Shown here: positions 23,318-35,648 of the stretch, in pieces
Position numbering within the stretch: the first letter of the stretch is position 1
Layout: the number at the start of each line of letters is the position of its first letter
NCBI GenBank assembly: GCA_021234155.1
Contig: JAJEKV010000075.1
Span: forward strand, 4,931,802 to 4,995,801
Direction of reading: 5' to 3'
Length of the DNA: 64,000 bases
From: Isoetes taiwanensis
Lineage: Eukaryota; Streptophyta; Lycopodiopsida; Isoetales; Isoetaceae
Program-made: the position numbers and the translations under genes
Notes under the pieces: generated by a model
The model's database searches: none
What the model saw: only the letters and a program-made list of their open reading frames with translations
Told to the model about the DNA's origin: nothing

Positions 23318-24988
23318 ACATCAAAGTACAGCAACTATTGCTGCTGTTCGTTCTATCAATGTCATTCCTATCATTCCAAGGCAGTTGGGCATTGTGAAGT
23401 GGACAGATTAAACTTCTAGTAATCGGATAATCGGATTACATATCGCAAAGAATTGCTTTGTTGGAGAGGTCCAGAAACAGGGGAAAAAGAGTTGTACTTG
23501 GAAAAGATCATGAATTAAGTAATTGTCATTAGATAATGTGTCAAAAGTTACACATCTCGTGTCCCTAGCACCATAAACCTTTGGTTTTAAAACAACTTTA
23601 AGCATTTTTTGAAGTAACGTGAATTAAGCAAAACCAACCACCATTCCAATGTATAGCATACTAGATCGTAACAACTTGAAGGCTGTTACATACTCAATTA
23701 TAACAACTTGAAAGTTGCTGCCTATAACATATAACGCCTTACATCATCAAACACTATGATATAATACATATAATTCTAATCTCTCTTTCGTAGGCACTCC
23801 GAGTGTAGTTTCCCCAACTCCTTAAATAAAAACCCAGCATTCATAAAGTGTGGTGTCTTACAAATCCTGGCAAACTATGCATTACAGTTTATTCCCAATT
23901 GTGCCATCTTGACTCTGAGTAAAGTTCTAATTTACAAGCATCAGCAATGCAAGTGTTCAATAAGCTCTTAGCAACAAACTTGAAAAGGCCGTTAAAGTAA
24001 AAGCAATGAAGTGTGTTCAGATTTAGATTCAAATGCATGCTCAAATTCAAATCTAAACAGAAATCTTATTCTGGATATGGCCATGTCACCATCAATTTGA
24101 AAGGGGAGCATTTTCTCTGATGGCAGACTTCAATGATGCCTTTTCGGAGTCAATCTGAGTCTTTCCTGCATGGTCTCTTGGTTTTATCTTTCTCTTCTCT
24201 TCAAACGTCCATTCAACAATTCTTGCTGTTCCTCAGCTGACACTACATTCTTCACTGCTGCAGCTTTAGTTTACATTGAGGATGGGGTGACTGAAGCCGC
24301 TGTAGTGATCTTTTTTTGAATCTATCTCCTTGGTAGAAATTTCTTCCTCTTCTGAATCCTCCATGGAAGACTTGTCTTTATCAGTTGTATCCAATGGTTC
24401 AAGACAGCATTAAAAAATGTAAAGCAATGCAGATAACAATTTGCCCCATCAAAGTTAAAGCAGTGATCTTTTGTTGGGAAACTCAAGACTGCTCTAACAG
24501 AAGTAAACCCTTCAGAACAAATATAAAACTCACTCACTTGGTGTGATGAACCTCACGCAAACATTGATTTCTTACTTTGAAAATAAGGATCTAAGTCTTG
24601 ACTGTGAATACAGAAAAAGCGAAGCACCAGCATTCATTTGATATAATAAAGGGTTATGAATTTATGAAGTACACAAATAAGATACAACTGGATCTGGATG
24701 TCATTCCACACAGTTACCACACAATAATTTATATCCCGTGCTCAAGATACTTAGCATCAAACTGGATGATTGGGCACCCAGGTTACACATTTCTGTGATC
24801 GAGGCATTCAAGCATCTTGCCATATTTCTTGGGATGACTATCCAGGATTGTTGAAATTCTAGTGTTACAAGGATCACTTCGTAATGCATGTAAAGCTGCT
24901 ATCCATAATCCATTTCCATTGCAGAGTTAATCATGTGCAGGATTGGCATAAGCATGTAGAAATAGATGCTCAGAGCTTTGGACACATA
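23318..24988. other. Intergenic region between convergent genes
   Basis: No supported gene. On minus, about 24350-24180 reads an acidic stretch (SSMEDSEEEEISTK) that soon meets stops; it may be a decayed exon. The right end should hold the 3' UTR of the minus-strand RRM gene. The TIR-LRR gene and the RRM gene converge here. Confidence 0.4.
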
Positions 24989-27170
24989 TCATCGTCGACG
25001 ATCACGACCACGGGGTGGGGAACGGTATGGGGAGCGTGCACGTGGTGGTGGGCCTCCTCTAGGCCCTGGGTATCGAGCAAATGATAAACGCAAAACATAT
25101 GAGTCAGGATCCTTTTCATCAAATTTATATCCTGCAAAAAAGGGTTAAGGTGAACGTAAGTCGAAAATGCCCTTGAAACGAGACATTAAGTTGCAAGACA
25201 GTTAGCATTCCATTCTCTCATCCTTCATATCTCCTGAATGCTGAAGTCCAAGACCCAGCTTTTGCAAAGTCATCCTCAAACTTAACAAGCATTATTCTCC
25301 GGTATCAAATCCATGGCCTTTATTCATGACGTGTTACTAGGTCTATGGCAAATATCCTTTTGAAAGTTGACATTGCCTCAACAGTTATCTCTTCAAAGAT
25401 AGGGCAGCTGCCATATTACCTTAGGATCTGATACTGAGACCTGATTCTCAAATGAAAGTTATCTGAATTTCCTCCAAGAGCTTGTCAACTCCTACCTTCC
25501 CTCTCGAATGCCCCCCAGCCCCTTTTTCACCCTGGCTGGCCCAGCCCTTTAAAAATGACTTTAAGGTCAATGTTTTCCATCTTGAACTTGGACATACGAT
25601 CTCACAGGACCAATTGCACCTGTTCAGTGAATTGAGACCAACTAATCTCTCACTGATCCATCCCCTATTCTAGTTAGTATTGCATATGTAAAACTGAAAG
25701 GGACTATAAGCCACTTGATATTATTATTTTTATTATTATTTTTGGCTGTCATGTTGCCGCAGAAAAACCTAAGTAGAATCTTTGCTTATAAAACTAGTGG
25801 AACTGCTAAAAACACTGGTATTGAATGCAGATATTATGTGAAACATGCTGGGAAAAATAAATGTAAAAACTAATGGCATACTATACCTTGGAGTGCCTCT
25901 AAGGCAGTGGCTGCACATCTTGCATCTGCAAATTCCACAAAGCAGAGAACGACTTTCTCTCCAGGCGTCTGAGATTCATACACAAAAGGCATCATATTGA
26001 AACTGAAACAATACAAAATCAAACTGAACTCCTGGATGCCACCATGCTACTCTTCTAAATAATTATTATCTTTCCTAATCTACGTATGGATATTTATACC
26101 TTTATTTCATGAACAGAAGGCCATATACACAGCCGGGTACATCTATTTCCAAAACTATTGAAAACATAGCCGGGTACCTTTCTTTCTACTAAATGTAGCT
26201 AACACTAGTTTCATGAAACTTTTGGGGCTATAACGAATCCAAACTGTCAATTCCCTCTCTTACAGTGTAAAAACCTACCCTTTTAGCATCCTTGTGTACA
26301 ACTCGCACTTCCTTGAAACCAATGAAAGGACGGAAAATATCTGGCACTGTTAAGTCCACCTGAGTCTTAATATGGAGAATAGATTCCTTAAAAATATGGA
26401 GGATTAAAACAAAATGCCAGCAACTTAAGAGCATCTGCAGGATACGTGCTGCCTCCCGACGAGTGCAATTTGAAGGCAGGCCATCCACAAACAGCGTATC
26501 TGATGCATCCACTGGAATTGCTTCAGTCGTTCTAAAGGTATCTTGATCGATGGACGTGCCTGTGAGATTTAATGTTCCTGGTCTAGCAACGAGACCAAGG
26601 TCATAAGCTCCCAGCCTACCACCTTGACCAAGTAGACTAGCATCAGCAAGTGGTCCAAGCCCTGTGCCAAAGAAATATCCGCCTGCTCCTGTAGCAGCCA
26701 GCCCAAGGCCTAGATTACCACCCATTCCAAGGTCAAGTGTGTGCCCACTAGCATACGAGAGCTGAGTGCAATGAATCTCAAGTCAGAATTGCCTTATATT
26801 TGCAATCTTATAGTGAATTTGATGGATCAACAATTGTCCCCAAAAGTACAAAATAGTGCAAATGCTCTTTTGCTACTAGTTTGAACAACAATGCAACTCT
26901 AACAAAAACGAATTAAGAGAATCACCCACCCCATTTCTAAGAAGATCTGTTGCAGAAGGAAGTCCCTCATCCCGCCACAGATTGCGGTCTCGATCGTCAT
27001 TTTTATCTATTACCGAATGAGCTGAGGCATAAGGAGGTAGTGCAGTGGGTATAAGGCATGCATTTCCAAACATAACATGGATTCTTACCATAATCTCTGC
27101 GAGAGCGTTTTGGAGAGGGCGAGCGTCCTCGTCTGTCATAGCGCCAGCTAGCTCCAAGGTCCGCCATCAT
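24989..27170 (-). CDS. NSRa/b-like nuclear-speckle RNA-binding protein (RRM)
   Basis: Six exons on minus: 27089-27170, 26930-27021, 26446-26761, 26279-26340, 25887-25968, 24989-25131. All junctions are GT-AG and every phase matches, giving 258 aa. The N-terminus is basic (RRGRSPSPKRSRRDY), then a Gly-rich linker. One RRM runs from about residue 152 to 240 and is encoded by four exons: TLFVDGLPSNCTRREA (RNP2 side), IFRPFIGFKEVRVV, VVLCFVEFADARCAATAL (RNP1 side) and GYKFDEKDPDS. The tail is Arg/Ser/Pro/Gly-rich (RARSPYRSPPRGRDRRR). The RRM order and wording resemble Arabidopsis NSRa/NSRb, regulators of alternative splicing. Two ATGs in tandem open the protein; the first is used here. Function by homology only. 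Confidence 0.88.
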
Positions 27171-28797
27171 AACTTTGTTTCACGATTTAAGTCCGAGATC
27201 AGATCCAAGAAGCATTACGGATCAGTCCGTAGTGTTAGGGTTCACTTTTGTTCTAAACCGAGGTCAACGTGACCAAATTATACAAGATGCTTCTAAGCAG
27301 TTAGGACATTGACTATTTCGGATTCCTAATTTAGCAGGCTGGTCTAAAAATTCTAGCCCCAGGCTTCGAAAAATATACCTTTAGTCCCCCCAAAAAAAAA
27401 AAAAAAAAAAGACAGTATGCACAATCCTTTTTTAAGCATTTCAAGCGTATAAAAGGTTAGGGTTATGATAAAGAGTGTATGCATTTAAAATGGTATAAAA
27501 ATGATGTTGGCAAAGTCTAGTTTGGGCAGTAGTTTTTTTTTTAAGGGACAAAAGAAAACTATTTAAAAAATAAAATATGATACATAAGAGTGCTAAGGGA
27601 GGTGGAGATAACCCCAAACCTCATCCTTAACATTAGGGTGTAATTTAGCAGTCAAATAGTTTGGGCAGTAGTTTCTTGCACACCACACAAATACTTTGAT
27701 GGTTTATTGGAAGTTTTTTCTTTTTAGCACGCCAGCCCAACCAAGCCTACAAGCTTCCTTGCAATTTTAACTTGTCCACGTCGCACCTCCACCTCAGTCA
27801 AATATGAGTTGGACATATGTTTTGTCGTTCGATAGTTATTTCTATGCATCGACGATGGGGAAAATTAGAGAAGCCCTAAATTTAAGATGGAGATATCATC
27901 GGGCAGCCTGGTTTGCTTGCTCCGGTGCCCTTTCCTTGCATTTCACCATAGTTTTACCTCCCCTTTATTCCTTTCGCTACACCTAGTTTTTATGACCGAT
28001 GTTTGTGCCGTTCTTCGTCAAACCCTAGCATTCGTACATAAGGAAAACAGTTTCTTTTTCTATCTATGCTCTTGCCGACCATGTCCAGATCCCCAAATTT
28101 CATCTATACAACAAGCTTATATCCAGTTTATATGATTGTTAGTGTGGTTTTAGCATGGCAAAACCTGTTAGGATTGTTTTTTCCATTTCTATCCCTGGCC
28201 TTTTTCAGTAATACATTCAACTCTTTCCTTTCATATTGCAAATTTGTTTATGTGGAGACCAAAATTTCGGGACGAACAGTCGGGGACCTATACTCTGTCA
28301 GTTTCTTCTAGTTGCCATCTTCTGGAGTTTCTTTGGATTCTCATGTTCTCATAAAAAAGCCTAGTTGAAGTCGCCAACATAAAGGTCTTTTATTGAAGGT
28401 ATTTACAATTGAAGATATTGGCAACATTTGAAGATCCGACTTGTTTGTCTGAAGCAACAGACACAAGGCCCCCAAAATTGAATCAGTATGATTTTTTTGA
28501 AATGATTTATTAATGAAAACCAAATCTTAAAATCATTATCGGTATGTGGGCCAAACGTTTACAAACCATATCTGGTTATACATTATAGTTCATCACTATA
28601 ATTCCACGACGTGATAAAAGATCGTTGTTTTTTGATATGGTAGTAGAACATGATAGTTATAGTTAGTCTTCATACCAACTTAAAATATATGATGTGCATT
28701 ATTGCTTAATATGTCTAGTTTAATAGAATGATTATCAATCCCATCTATCTTTCTTAGCATATACACATGGTAATTTTAAGTGTTTATGTTACGATGA
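27171..28797. other. 5' flank of the RRM gene and spacer
   Basis: The part next to 27170 should contain the 5' UTR and promoter of the minus-strand RRM gene. A poly(A) run of 18 lies at about 27393-27410. Open frames at 27804-28311 show no known domain. Otherwise nothing is recognised. Confidence 0.4.
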
Positions 28798-28990
28798 TTT
28801 ATAGTGGTTAATCGTAACAACATACGATAAATGTAATTGGTTTAGGTTTGCTAGTATGAGTTTATAGTGATTAATCGTAACAACATACGATAAATGTAAT
28901 TGGTTTAGGTTTGCTAGTATGACTTTATAGTGATTAATTGTAACAACAATATATGATAATTATAGTTGGTTTAGATTTGCTAGTATGACT
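28798..28990. repeat. 63-bp tandem repeat, three copies
   Basis: Units begin at 28798, 28861 and 28924 with TTTATAGTG. The first two are almost identical and the third is more diverged and slightly longer. No coding capacity. Confidence 0.9.
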
Positions 28991-29334
28991 TTTTTTGCAT
29001 GATACCAAATGGTTAACCACTGCAATATTACCAAATAGTTCATCACTGTAATTTTACAACCTAATTTTGAGCATATGATATTTAATAGTGTTGTATGACA
29101 ATGCAGTAGAGGATTTAGGGAATGTTGTGACTACAATGGGAAGTTGAACATGTGGGAGTTGAACCCACAATTTTACCATATGTTTCACAATAAAATTAGA
29201 TCAGATATAGTCATGTGATATGTTTCTAAAGAGCCAGACACCTAAAAGGAATGAGCAATTTAGACGCCAAATTTTTTTAGAAGCATAATCATTCCTAAAA
29301 GGAATGAGGAATTTAGAAGCCAGATTGCTTAGAA
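28991..29334. other. Spacer
   Basis: AT-rich sequence with no recognised gene. The phrase AAAAGGAATGAG occurs twice near 29246 and 29298. Confidence 0.4.
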
Positions 29335-29760
29335 GCATGAAAACAAAGGAGCATTTACTAGTATAATATGCAAGAAAGCCACTTGGCCCTGATAACCCCA
29401 GCAATAACCCTGGAAAAAGACAGGTTAGGATCATACAGAAGATGAATAAACTGTTGAAGACAATAAAAATAGCTTCCAGAGTCAAAACTTGCCTGCTCTA
29501 ACAAATTGAAATAGATAAGTAGTAAGGAATACCCATGCAATCATGGAAGCATTGAAGCAAAGGAGCATTACCTAGTGTAATATGCAAGAAAGCCACACTT
29601 GACCCTGAACCCCAGCAATAACCCTGGAAAAAGACAGGTTAGGATCATACAGAAAATGAATAAACTGTTGAAGACAATAAAAATATCTTCCAGAGTCAAA
29701 ACTAGCCTGCACTAACAAATTGAAATAGATAAGTAGTAAGGAATAGCCATGCAATCATGT
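29335..29760. repeat. About 214-bp tandem duplication
   Basis: Two adjacent copies run from about 29335 to 29548 and 29549 to 29760, marked by AATATGCAAGAAAGCCAC and AATAACCCTGGAAAAAGAC in both. They differ by a small number of substitutions and indels. A 60-codon minus-strand frame repeats in each but shows no known domain. Confidence 0.9.
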
Positions 29761-31928
29761 CTAAGAACATCAACTAGGATCTAACCTTGAAATCTAATGC
29801 AACAAATCAAGAGCTCCAAAAAAGAAAAAATCAAAGAAACAAGGCACTGCAAGAACCAAGCATAGATTTTGTTGAGCTTCTCATGATTGAAGGACCTAAG
29901 ATCCAGCTTGATAGCTTCTGAGCATCCATTGAAGAACGCCACAAAACAGTTTTCACAAACAAGAGTTTCTCTTTGACATCTGTAATAGGCTGCAATACCA
30001 CAAGGTTTAATACACAGAATCAATAAAACTTAAAAAAAAATTGCATACAAGAAAACTCGGAGCAAGGCCAACCTATTATCGTTGCATAGATCTAAAAATT
30101 CTGTAAGGCAAAAAGGCATCATAATCCAGAAATATTGAGAATAGATCTGTGCAACAAGCCTGCAAGAATATGTATCTAGAATCAAGGGGGTTGATATCCA
30201 TCTTCATAGCATCAATCGTAGTGCCAAAAGCTACTAATTGAACAATACATTATAAGCTTGATAGGCCCATATGTTAAAACATGCATCAATATCATGATAT
30301 TTTTTTAACGGGTAGTAATTTTGTGTGCCTCATTGCCATTCTCAATTGATATATTGGCATGAAAGCATAATATAAACCAAGATGTGACTTACTAATGCGA
30401 ACAAAACATGTCATTTGTCTTCAAGTGACAATCTAAAACCCTTTAATTCTTTAGTTTTACTTGACTACCATGAGGTTCTATTATCATATCCTTAAGCCAA
30501 ATATCATCTCTTTCAGATCATTCCAATTTCACATAATCGGATGTCTTGCAAACTATTCCGAACTCACACAATTCTAACCAAAGAAATGTTCGTGGCGGCC
30601 TTGGCCGCCGCGATAAATTTCTTGTTATACTAATGTTAATGTAACTTGCATAGGCACTAGGGGCCAATGTTATTAACATGAAAGATAAATATATTAGCTA
30701 TGGTTTTAATGTTTATAAAAGAGGACACGTGGCAGCAATGGGTTCGATGGATCATGAAATCTGATTTGTATCAGAGAAACGAATTCGTGGAAGGAATCCG
30801 GCTGCCAGATCTCTAAGTTAAGCTATGTGGACGGATTGGGATCGGTTAAAGGCCTAATCTGTCCGGTTTCGGTTTGAAAGGACTGATAGTTAACTCAAGA
30901 TGGAGGATTATAAAGTCTGCAACAAGAATTCGAGCAAGAGAGAAAATCAGGTCTTGAGAAATAAGGGCCGATTCTGCTAACAGAGATTGCTGTTGGATTC
31001 AAGAGCTAGGCCTAGAGCTCGGATTTGGATTCCGAGACTGTAGGTGTGGCTCCAGGGTAGTTTGTTGTTGCCAGGAGCCGGATCAAGGCTTGACCCATAG
31101 GGTCGGATTTGCAGCCCAAGGCTGTGTCGGTGATCCCAAGGCAAATTGCTACTGCCAAGGATCAATTTGGGTTGAGCAACTGGTTGGTGCTTACCCCGAA
31201 GGGATTCTCTGAAGGAATTCGGGCTTCTGTGGGAACCTTACACAGCAGCAAGCCAATAAGGTCAGTGTGGGGGATCAGGGATCCACGGTGTGGACGGATC
31301 TGACCGGCGTAGTAACGCGGGCAAGGGTTTTCCTCTTGGGAAAAATTTCTACTGTAATATTGTACTACATGCTAAAGATACCACATGTCATTCCTATAAA
31401 ATATACATTAATTAGTAAATAAATGTATTTTATTTGTCAAAATGCAACAATGTCCTACAAATAGCACCCAATCTAGTGGACCATAAGCCCACTCAATTTG
31501 TTTACGACGTTGAACTTGTATTCTATAACTTCTACTCAAACTGATCTATGGTTAGAGAGAAAGATGTGAATGAAAGAAAAGATAGTGCGTCCTTCAACAC
31601 ACATTTTCTAAAACATTACTCAACGGCCTGATCACCCAAAGTTATGAGCCACGTAGACCTCCAGTCGATTAGAGCACTTGTAATCAGTCAAATTTGAAGT
31701 TACCATGGCCGCTAAGTCCCAAGGTATGCTGGTCAAAATTTCAATAATCCTTTCTAGTTTATTGTTGGAGAATTACTATCGAGTCAATCGTACCAACTTT
31801 AAGAGTGTTGAATGACATGGCAAAGTCTAACAAATATTTCATTGCTTCAATCTTTTGACGAAGAAACGACTATGGGTCTATTCTCATCCATCGACAAAAC
31901 TATACATAATGTGACGTATCAACATGCC
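29761..31928. other. Spacer, possible LTR-like sequence
   Basis: No gene is recognised. A hairpin GGCGGCC-TT-GGCCGCC lies at 30594-30609. A TATAAAAG box near 30714 and a GGGTTTTCCTCTTGGGAAAAA phrase near 31326 resemble features of Copia-type LTRs, but no matching ends or partner LTR were found. Partly repeated phrases around TCGGATTTG occur at about 31019 and 31106. Confidence 0.3.
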
Positions 31929-31942
31929 ACAATCCATACTTA

Positions 31943-32322
31943 CAAATTGCCTTTCTAAGCCATACTCATTTCCACCAATTGTGATCATCCTCATGCTTTC
32001 TAGAATTCAACTTTTGAAGATCATGTTTGGTATTTTTGTTTGCTTTTACAGGAATTTGAAGACTTCATTCTGAAGATTTGTCTGCAGATGTCTGAGCTCA
32101 TCCTCCTAATTTACATTGGAAATTTTGAGATACAATCGAGACTCTGTTGAAACACTATTATTATTACTATTACTATCCTGATACTATTATTGTTGTTCTC
32201 TTTGATGCTCAATTTATATGAGTATCAAATTTTCTCCTTTGCCATGCTTCCTGGCATTTTGGCAAATGGATTGTATGGCTTTATCTAATTAATGAAAAAT
32301 TCTACCCTTACTCTCAAAAAAA
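31943..32322 (+). mobile_element. 5'-truncated LINE 3' end with 14-bp TSD
   Basis: A 14-bp perfect duplication, ACAATCCATACTTA, flanks the insert (31929-31942 and 32323-32336). The insert ends TTTATCTAATTAATGAAAAATTC... and a short poly(A) run, much like the 3' UTR of the LINE ending at 16055. Only about 380 bp of the 3' end was inserted. No domain-coding part is recognisable. Confidence 0.85.
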
Positions 32323-32336
32323 ACAATCCATACTTA

Positions 32337-33099
32337 TCACCATTCATTGACACCCAAATTACATACTACAGAGAGATGGCAAACTAAAGTTCTTGGCTAT
32401 TAAGATCTAATGTTTTTGAAGATTGCAACACCTGAAGAATTAGGTATAGTAGTTGGAATGACTAGTTAATATGGAAAATTATGCTCACGATCAATAGCGA
32501 CTCAAGGATTGGAACAAGTATATAATAAAAGCAACAAAATAAACCAGATCAAAATGGACTATAGAATAAGCAAGTAGCAAAAGCATAGCATATTTGCAAA
32601 ATCAAATGCGATATTTGAACTAAATTCGGTGCATTATAACTATCTTACAAAACCATATAGGTTATTGACAATTAGTATTAGAAATCATCCTATATTACAG
32701 TATTAAAAATGCACGCTAGAAAAACACCTCCCAACTAGTGATGATTTCAAGAAACTAGTATAAGAGATAGAATTAGTATCAAAAATATGATGCAAACTAG
32801 TAATGATTCACAAAACCATAGAGAATATATGGTTTTTGATGAGATTACAATTTATGAGTATGGAAAATCACATTTATACTAGTTCTCATGATGATTATTT
32901 ATGCGTGCTCTTTTTTGGGGGCCTTGTGAGATATTTTGTGAATTTAGGTATAAACCCTGTCAAGAATAGAGCAGGTACAAGAAATGGCGCTTTAACATCA
33001 TTTTTCAGGTTTGATCATTAGCTTATCAAAATGATCCTTAGGAAGTCTAAGCTTGAGCTTTGTGGCAATGCTCCTGCCATAGGTAGTTTATCTTGTGAT
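32337..33099. other. Spacer
   Basis: AT-rich DNA with repeated phrases of the type AAACTAGTAATGATT. No gene is recognised. Confidence 0.4.
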
Positions 33100-34240
33100 A
33101 AAGATAGATAGAAATTTTAACGCCCGCAAAAATCCAATCGGGTTATGGGACCCAATACAAAAGATGGGGCATAATCCCGATCACAGTAACGAAAGAAACA
33201 AAGAATATGAACATAACAAAAACACAACAAAAATAATAATAAGTGGCTAAGCATGTGCTCATGAGCTGAAGGTAACCAAACCATGGGTTCTGAGGCCACT
33301 GGTCTCGGATGATAGCTGTGCCTCCCCGATACACTGCCCACTTTTGCTGTAGCCTAGCCTCTCACACCTTACACAATTCCTGGCATCATCTGGTCAGCTG
33401 GAGCGGAGAGAGATCCTCTTGAACCAACAACTAGGTGTCTTTTAGATGACTTCCGTGCTGAAGGACATATAGACTGTCCTGTGGGCTATTGAACTGCACG
33501 ACGATATGGCGGGATCGATCTGGCCTGTGAGCCCCAACCATGCGCGTTGTAACAATGGTAGGCCTCTGAACGTGCATAACATCTGTGAAGAAGTTAGTTG
33601 CATGTTCTGCATTCAAGGCTAGATTTGCCTCTGGCACACTCATAATGCGCAAATTCAAGTTTCTGTCCAGCGCTGTCTGAGCGAATTCTGCCGCCTGCGT
33701 GCTCTCATGATCCTTATCATGCATGCCATTGTGATCCTGCGCTTGCATACCTTGATCTTTATCTGTCATTTCCACATCGGTATCCCTATGAGCCTCTGTT
33801 TGCACCCCGTCATCAATGCATGCGCTCTTGAGGGTCTGGGTTTGAGCATCAGTGTAGAATTTTGGGCAAGTGGAGGGAGATGATTGCAGTGTACCTGCTT
33901 CGAAGATGGCAGAGTAAAGAAAATTCAGTATCTGGAACAAAAGCTTACCTTCCAAGGAAATCGTCGGGCTTGCAAGAGATGCGTTCTGCAAGGTGTCCAG
34001 AAGAAGATGCTGGTCTGATGAGGGCAAGAGCGGAAGGATCCATGCTTGAAGTGAGGCGTGCTGATGTGTGAGATCAGACTCTGGAAACGAGAAATGTTCG
34101 AGCCATGTGACATGCAGAAGCTCCGCACCGGAGAAGTTACGGCGGCGTTGACCACGCTTCGCCATAACATATGAAGAAAGCAAGGATTTAATAGGAGAAA
34201 TGGCACGGATGTTGTTCACAGATTTGAAAGTGAAAATCAA
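33100..34240 (-). mobile_element. LINE remnant: ORF1 next to a 3' end, ORF2 missing
   Basis: Read on minus, an ORF1 frame (34240-33431) is followed by about 300 bp that ends in a conserved TTTTGTATTGGGTCCCATA block (33142-33160) and a TTAAAATTTCTATCTATC tail (about 33100-33120). The same block and a similar tail close the LINE at about 16088. Almost all of ORF2 is missing, so this is an internally deleted copy or two neighbouring fragments. Confidence 0.55.
33431..34240 (-). pseudogene. LINE ORF1-like protein with RRM-type core
   Basis: The open frame has about 269 codons. Residues about 195-265 read LNLRIMSVPE, then FFTDVMHV, IVTTRMVG and RHIVVQF, which follow the RRM-like core of L1-type ORF1 proteins that bind LINE RNA. 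The middle is rich in Asp, Gln and Thr; the N-terminus contains a basic KRGQRRR patch. It ends soon after the RRM, so a C-terminal domain may be lost. It could alternatively be a host gene exon, but the LINE 3' end beside it argues against that. Confidence 0.55.
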
Positions 34241-35648
34241 CAGAGCAAACAGGCTTGAGTAGATAAATTAACCGATCTGTGTAGTAATGTGAAAAATCTA
34301 TCTGCTGGGAGATTAGCCTAAACAAAGGAGAGAATGTTGATGTACTATACTGCCAGTGGGCAAGTGATGATGCTTCAAGCGAATCTGGGGAGCTCAGAGC
34401 CTCCCAGGATGGGCAAAGGCAGCGGACTGCTTATAGAGCCAATATTGAACTTCTGCCAAACCCTTGACACCCCTGTTAGACCTTCGTCTGGATCTATACA
34501 ACCAAAATCTCCTGCCAGACCCCTGTCGCCATGAAAGCTTCTCCTATTGTTGAATCTCTATGTCTTGATGTTAACACCTGCGAGGAATCACATGAGCAGG
34601 TAGGCGACACGAAGGTGCTCAGGCGACGCCCTAATTGGCGAAAGTTTGTAATGAAAAAGCTGATGTTACACGGTGTAACGAGAAATATTGCATTAAGTTC
34701 TAGACTGAGGGTCATGCTACTGATGGATGCATGACAATATTGTTTTCCTTATTTCATATGGCAGTTGAGATTCACAATAGGACTAGAAATTATAGCTGTG
34801 AAACATTTTAAAAACTGAAGAGGGTAACAAGATATGAATTCTATACTCCCGCTTTGCATTCTATCTCCTTCAACTCTATAGAACCAATGGGAATATGGAT
34901 TTGTAATTACTCATATACAAAAATACTTGACCACCATGTCTTTCTAGCTGAACCTTCTTTTTTGTTAGCAGCAAGTTTTGTTTGCAAGATTGCATCCTTT
35001 GTTGATAAGAGTTAACATATAAACAAGTAGATTCTGATTGTATTTCACCTTTTCATTGAGCTAAACGGGTATTTGACACAGCATACCAAAATATCCTCGC
35101 ATTTCATATTGCACAACGGAAATCTCAAGATATACAAGTAGAGACCAGCCTGTATATTTTTCTTCCTCTGTTCTTTTGGTTGGATCCTGGCTACAGAAAG
35201 ATGTACTCTCTCTTAGCATGCTAATGTACTAGAGTGTGAATTGCACAAGGGGGCTAGAAGCATTAAATGTGTTTCTTTATATGTTCCTGGGAGAACAACA
35301 ATTCTACCCTCAATGACACTTATGCTCGCAGTAGTATGATTTTTTACTCTCTGCAAAAATTCATTCCATGCTAACTTTGATGGACTAACAGCATGCTCAG
35401 ATTGCTTGTATACAACTGCCTTCATATACTTCAAGCAGGGAACATGTACATGCGCATATGAATATCTGTAAACTTGACATATAACCTCTTCTGCTCCTAG
35501 CACTTGTTAGTTATGGCTGTCTCAAGGGGATGTCACTGTATTGGGGAACTGTCCTGATGTAGGCCAAGGAGATATCTTAAAGCTTGTGAGGTGTCTAAGT
35601 TGTTCTTTCTTTTGAATTGTGTTATCAAAACAGTGAAACCATGAATTA
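34241..35648. other. Spacer, possible lost 5' exons of the HDH pseudogene
   Basis: No supported gene. The interval precedes the histidinol dehydrogenase remnant on +, so earlier exons would be expected here, but none was recognised. Confidence 0.4.

Noticed and set aside
24060-24360. Acidic SSMEDSEEEEISTK stretch on minus as a nucleolin-like gene
   Set aside because: The frame closes after about 30 codons and no RRM or GAR part follows; low-complexity acidic residues alone are not evidence.
30640-31430. Solo Copia-type LTR
   Set aside because: A TATA box and a GGGTTTTCC phrase are suggestive, but TG...CA ends and a 5-bp duplication could not be located.
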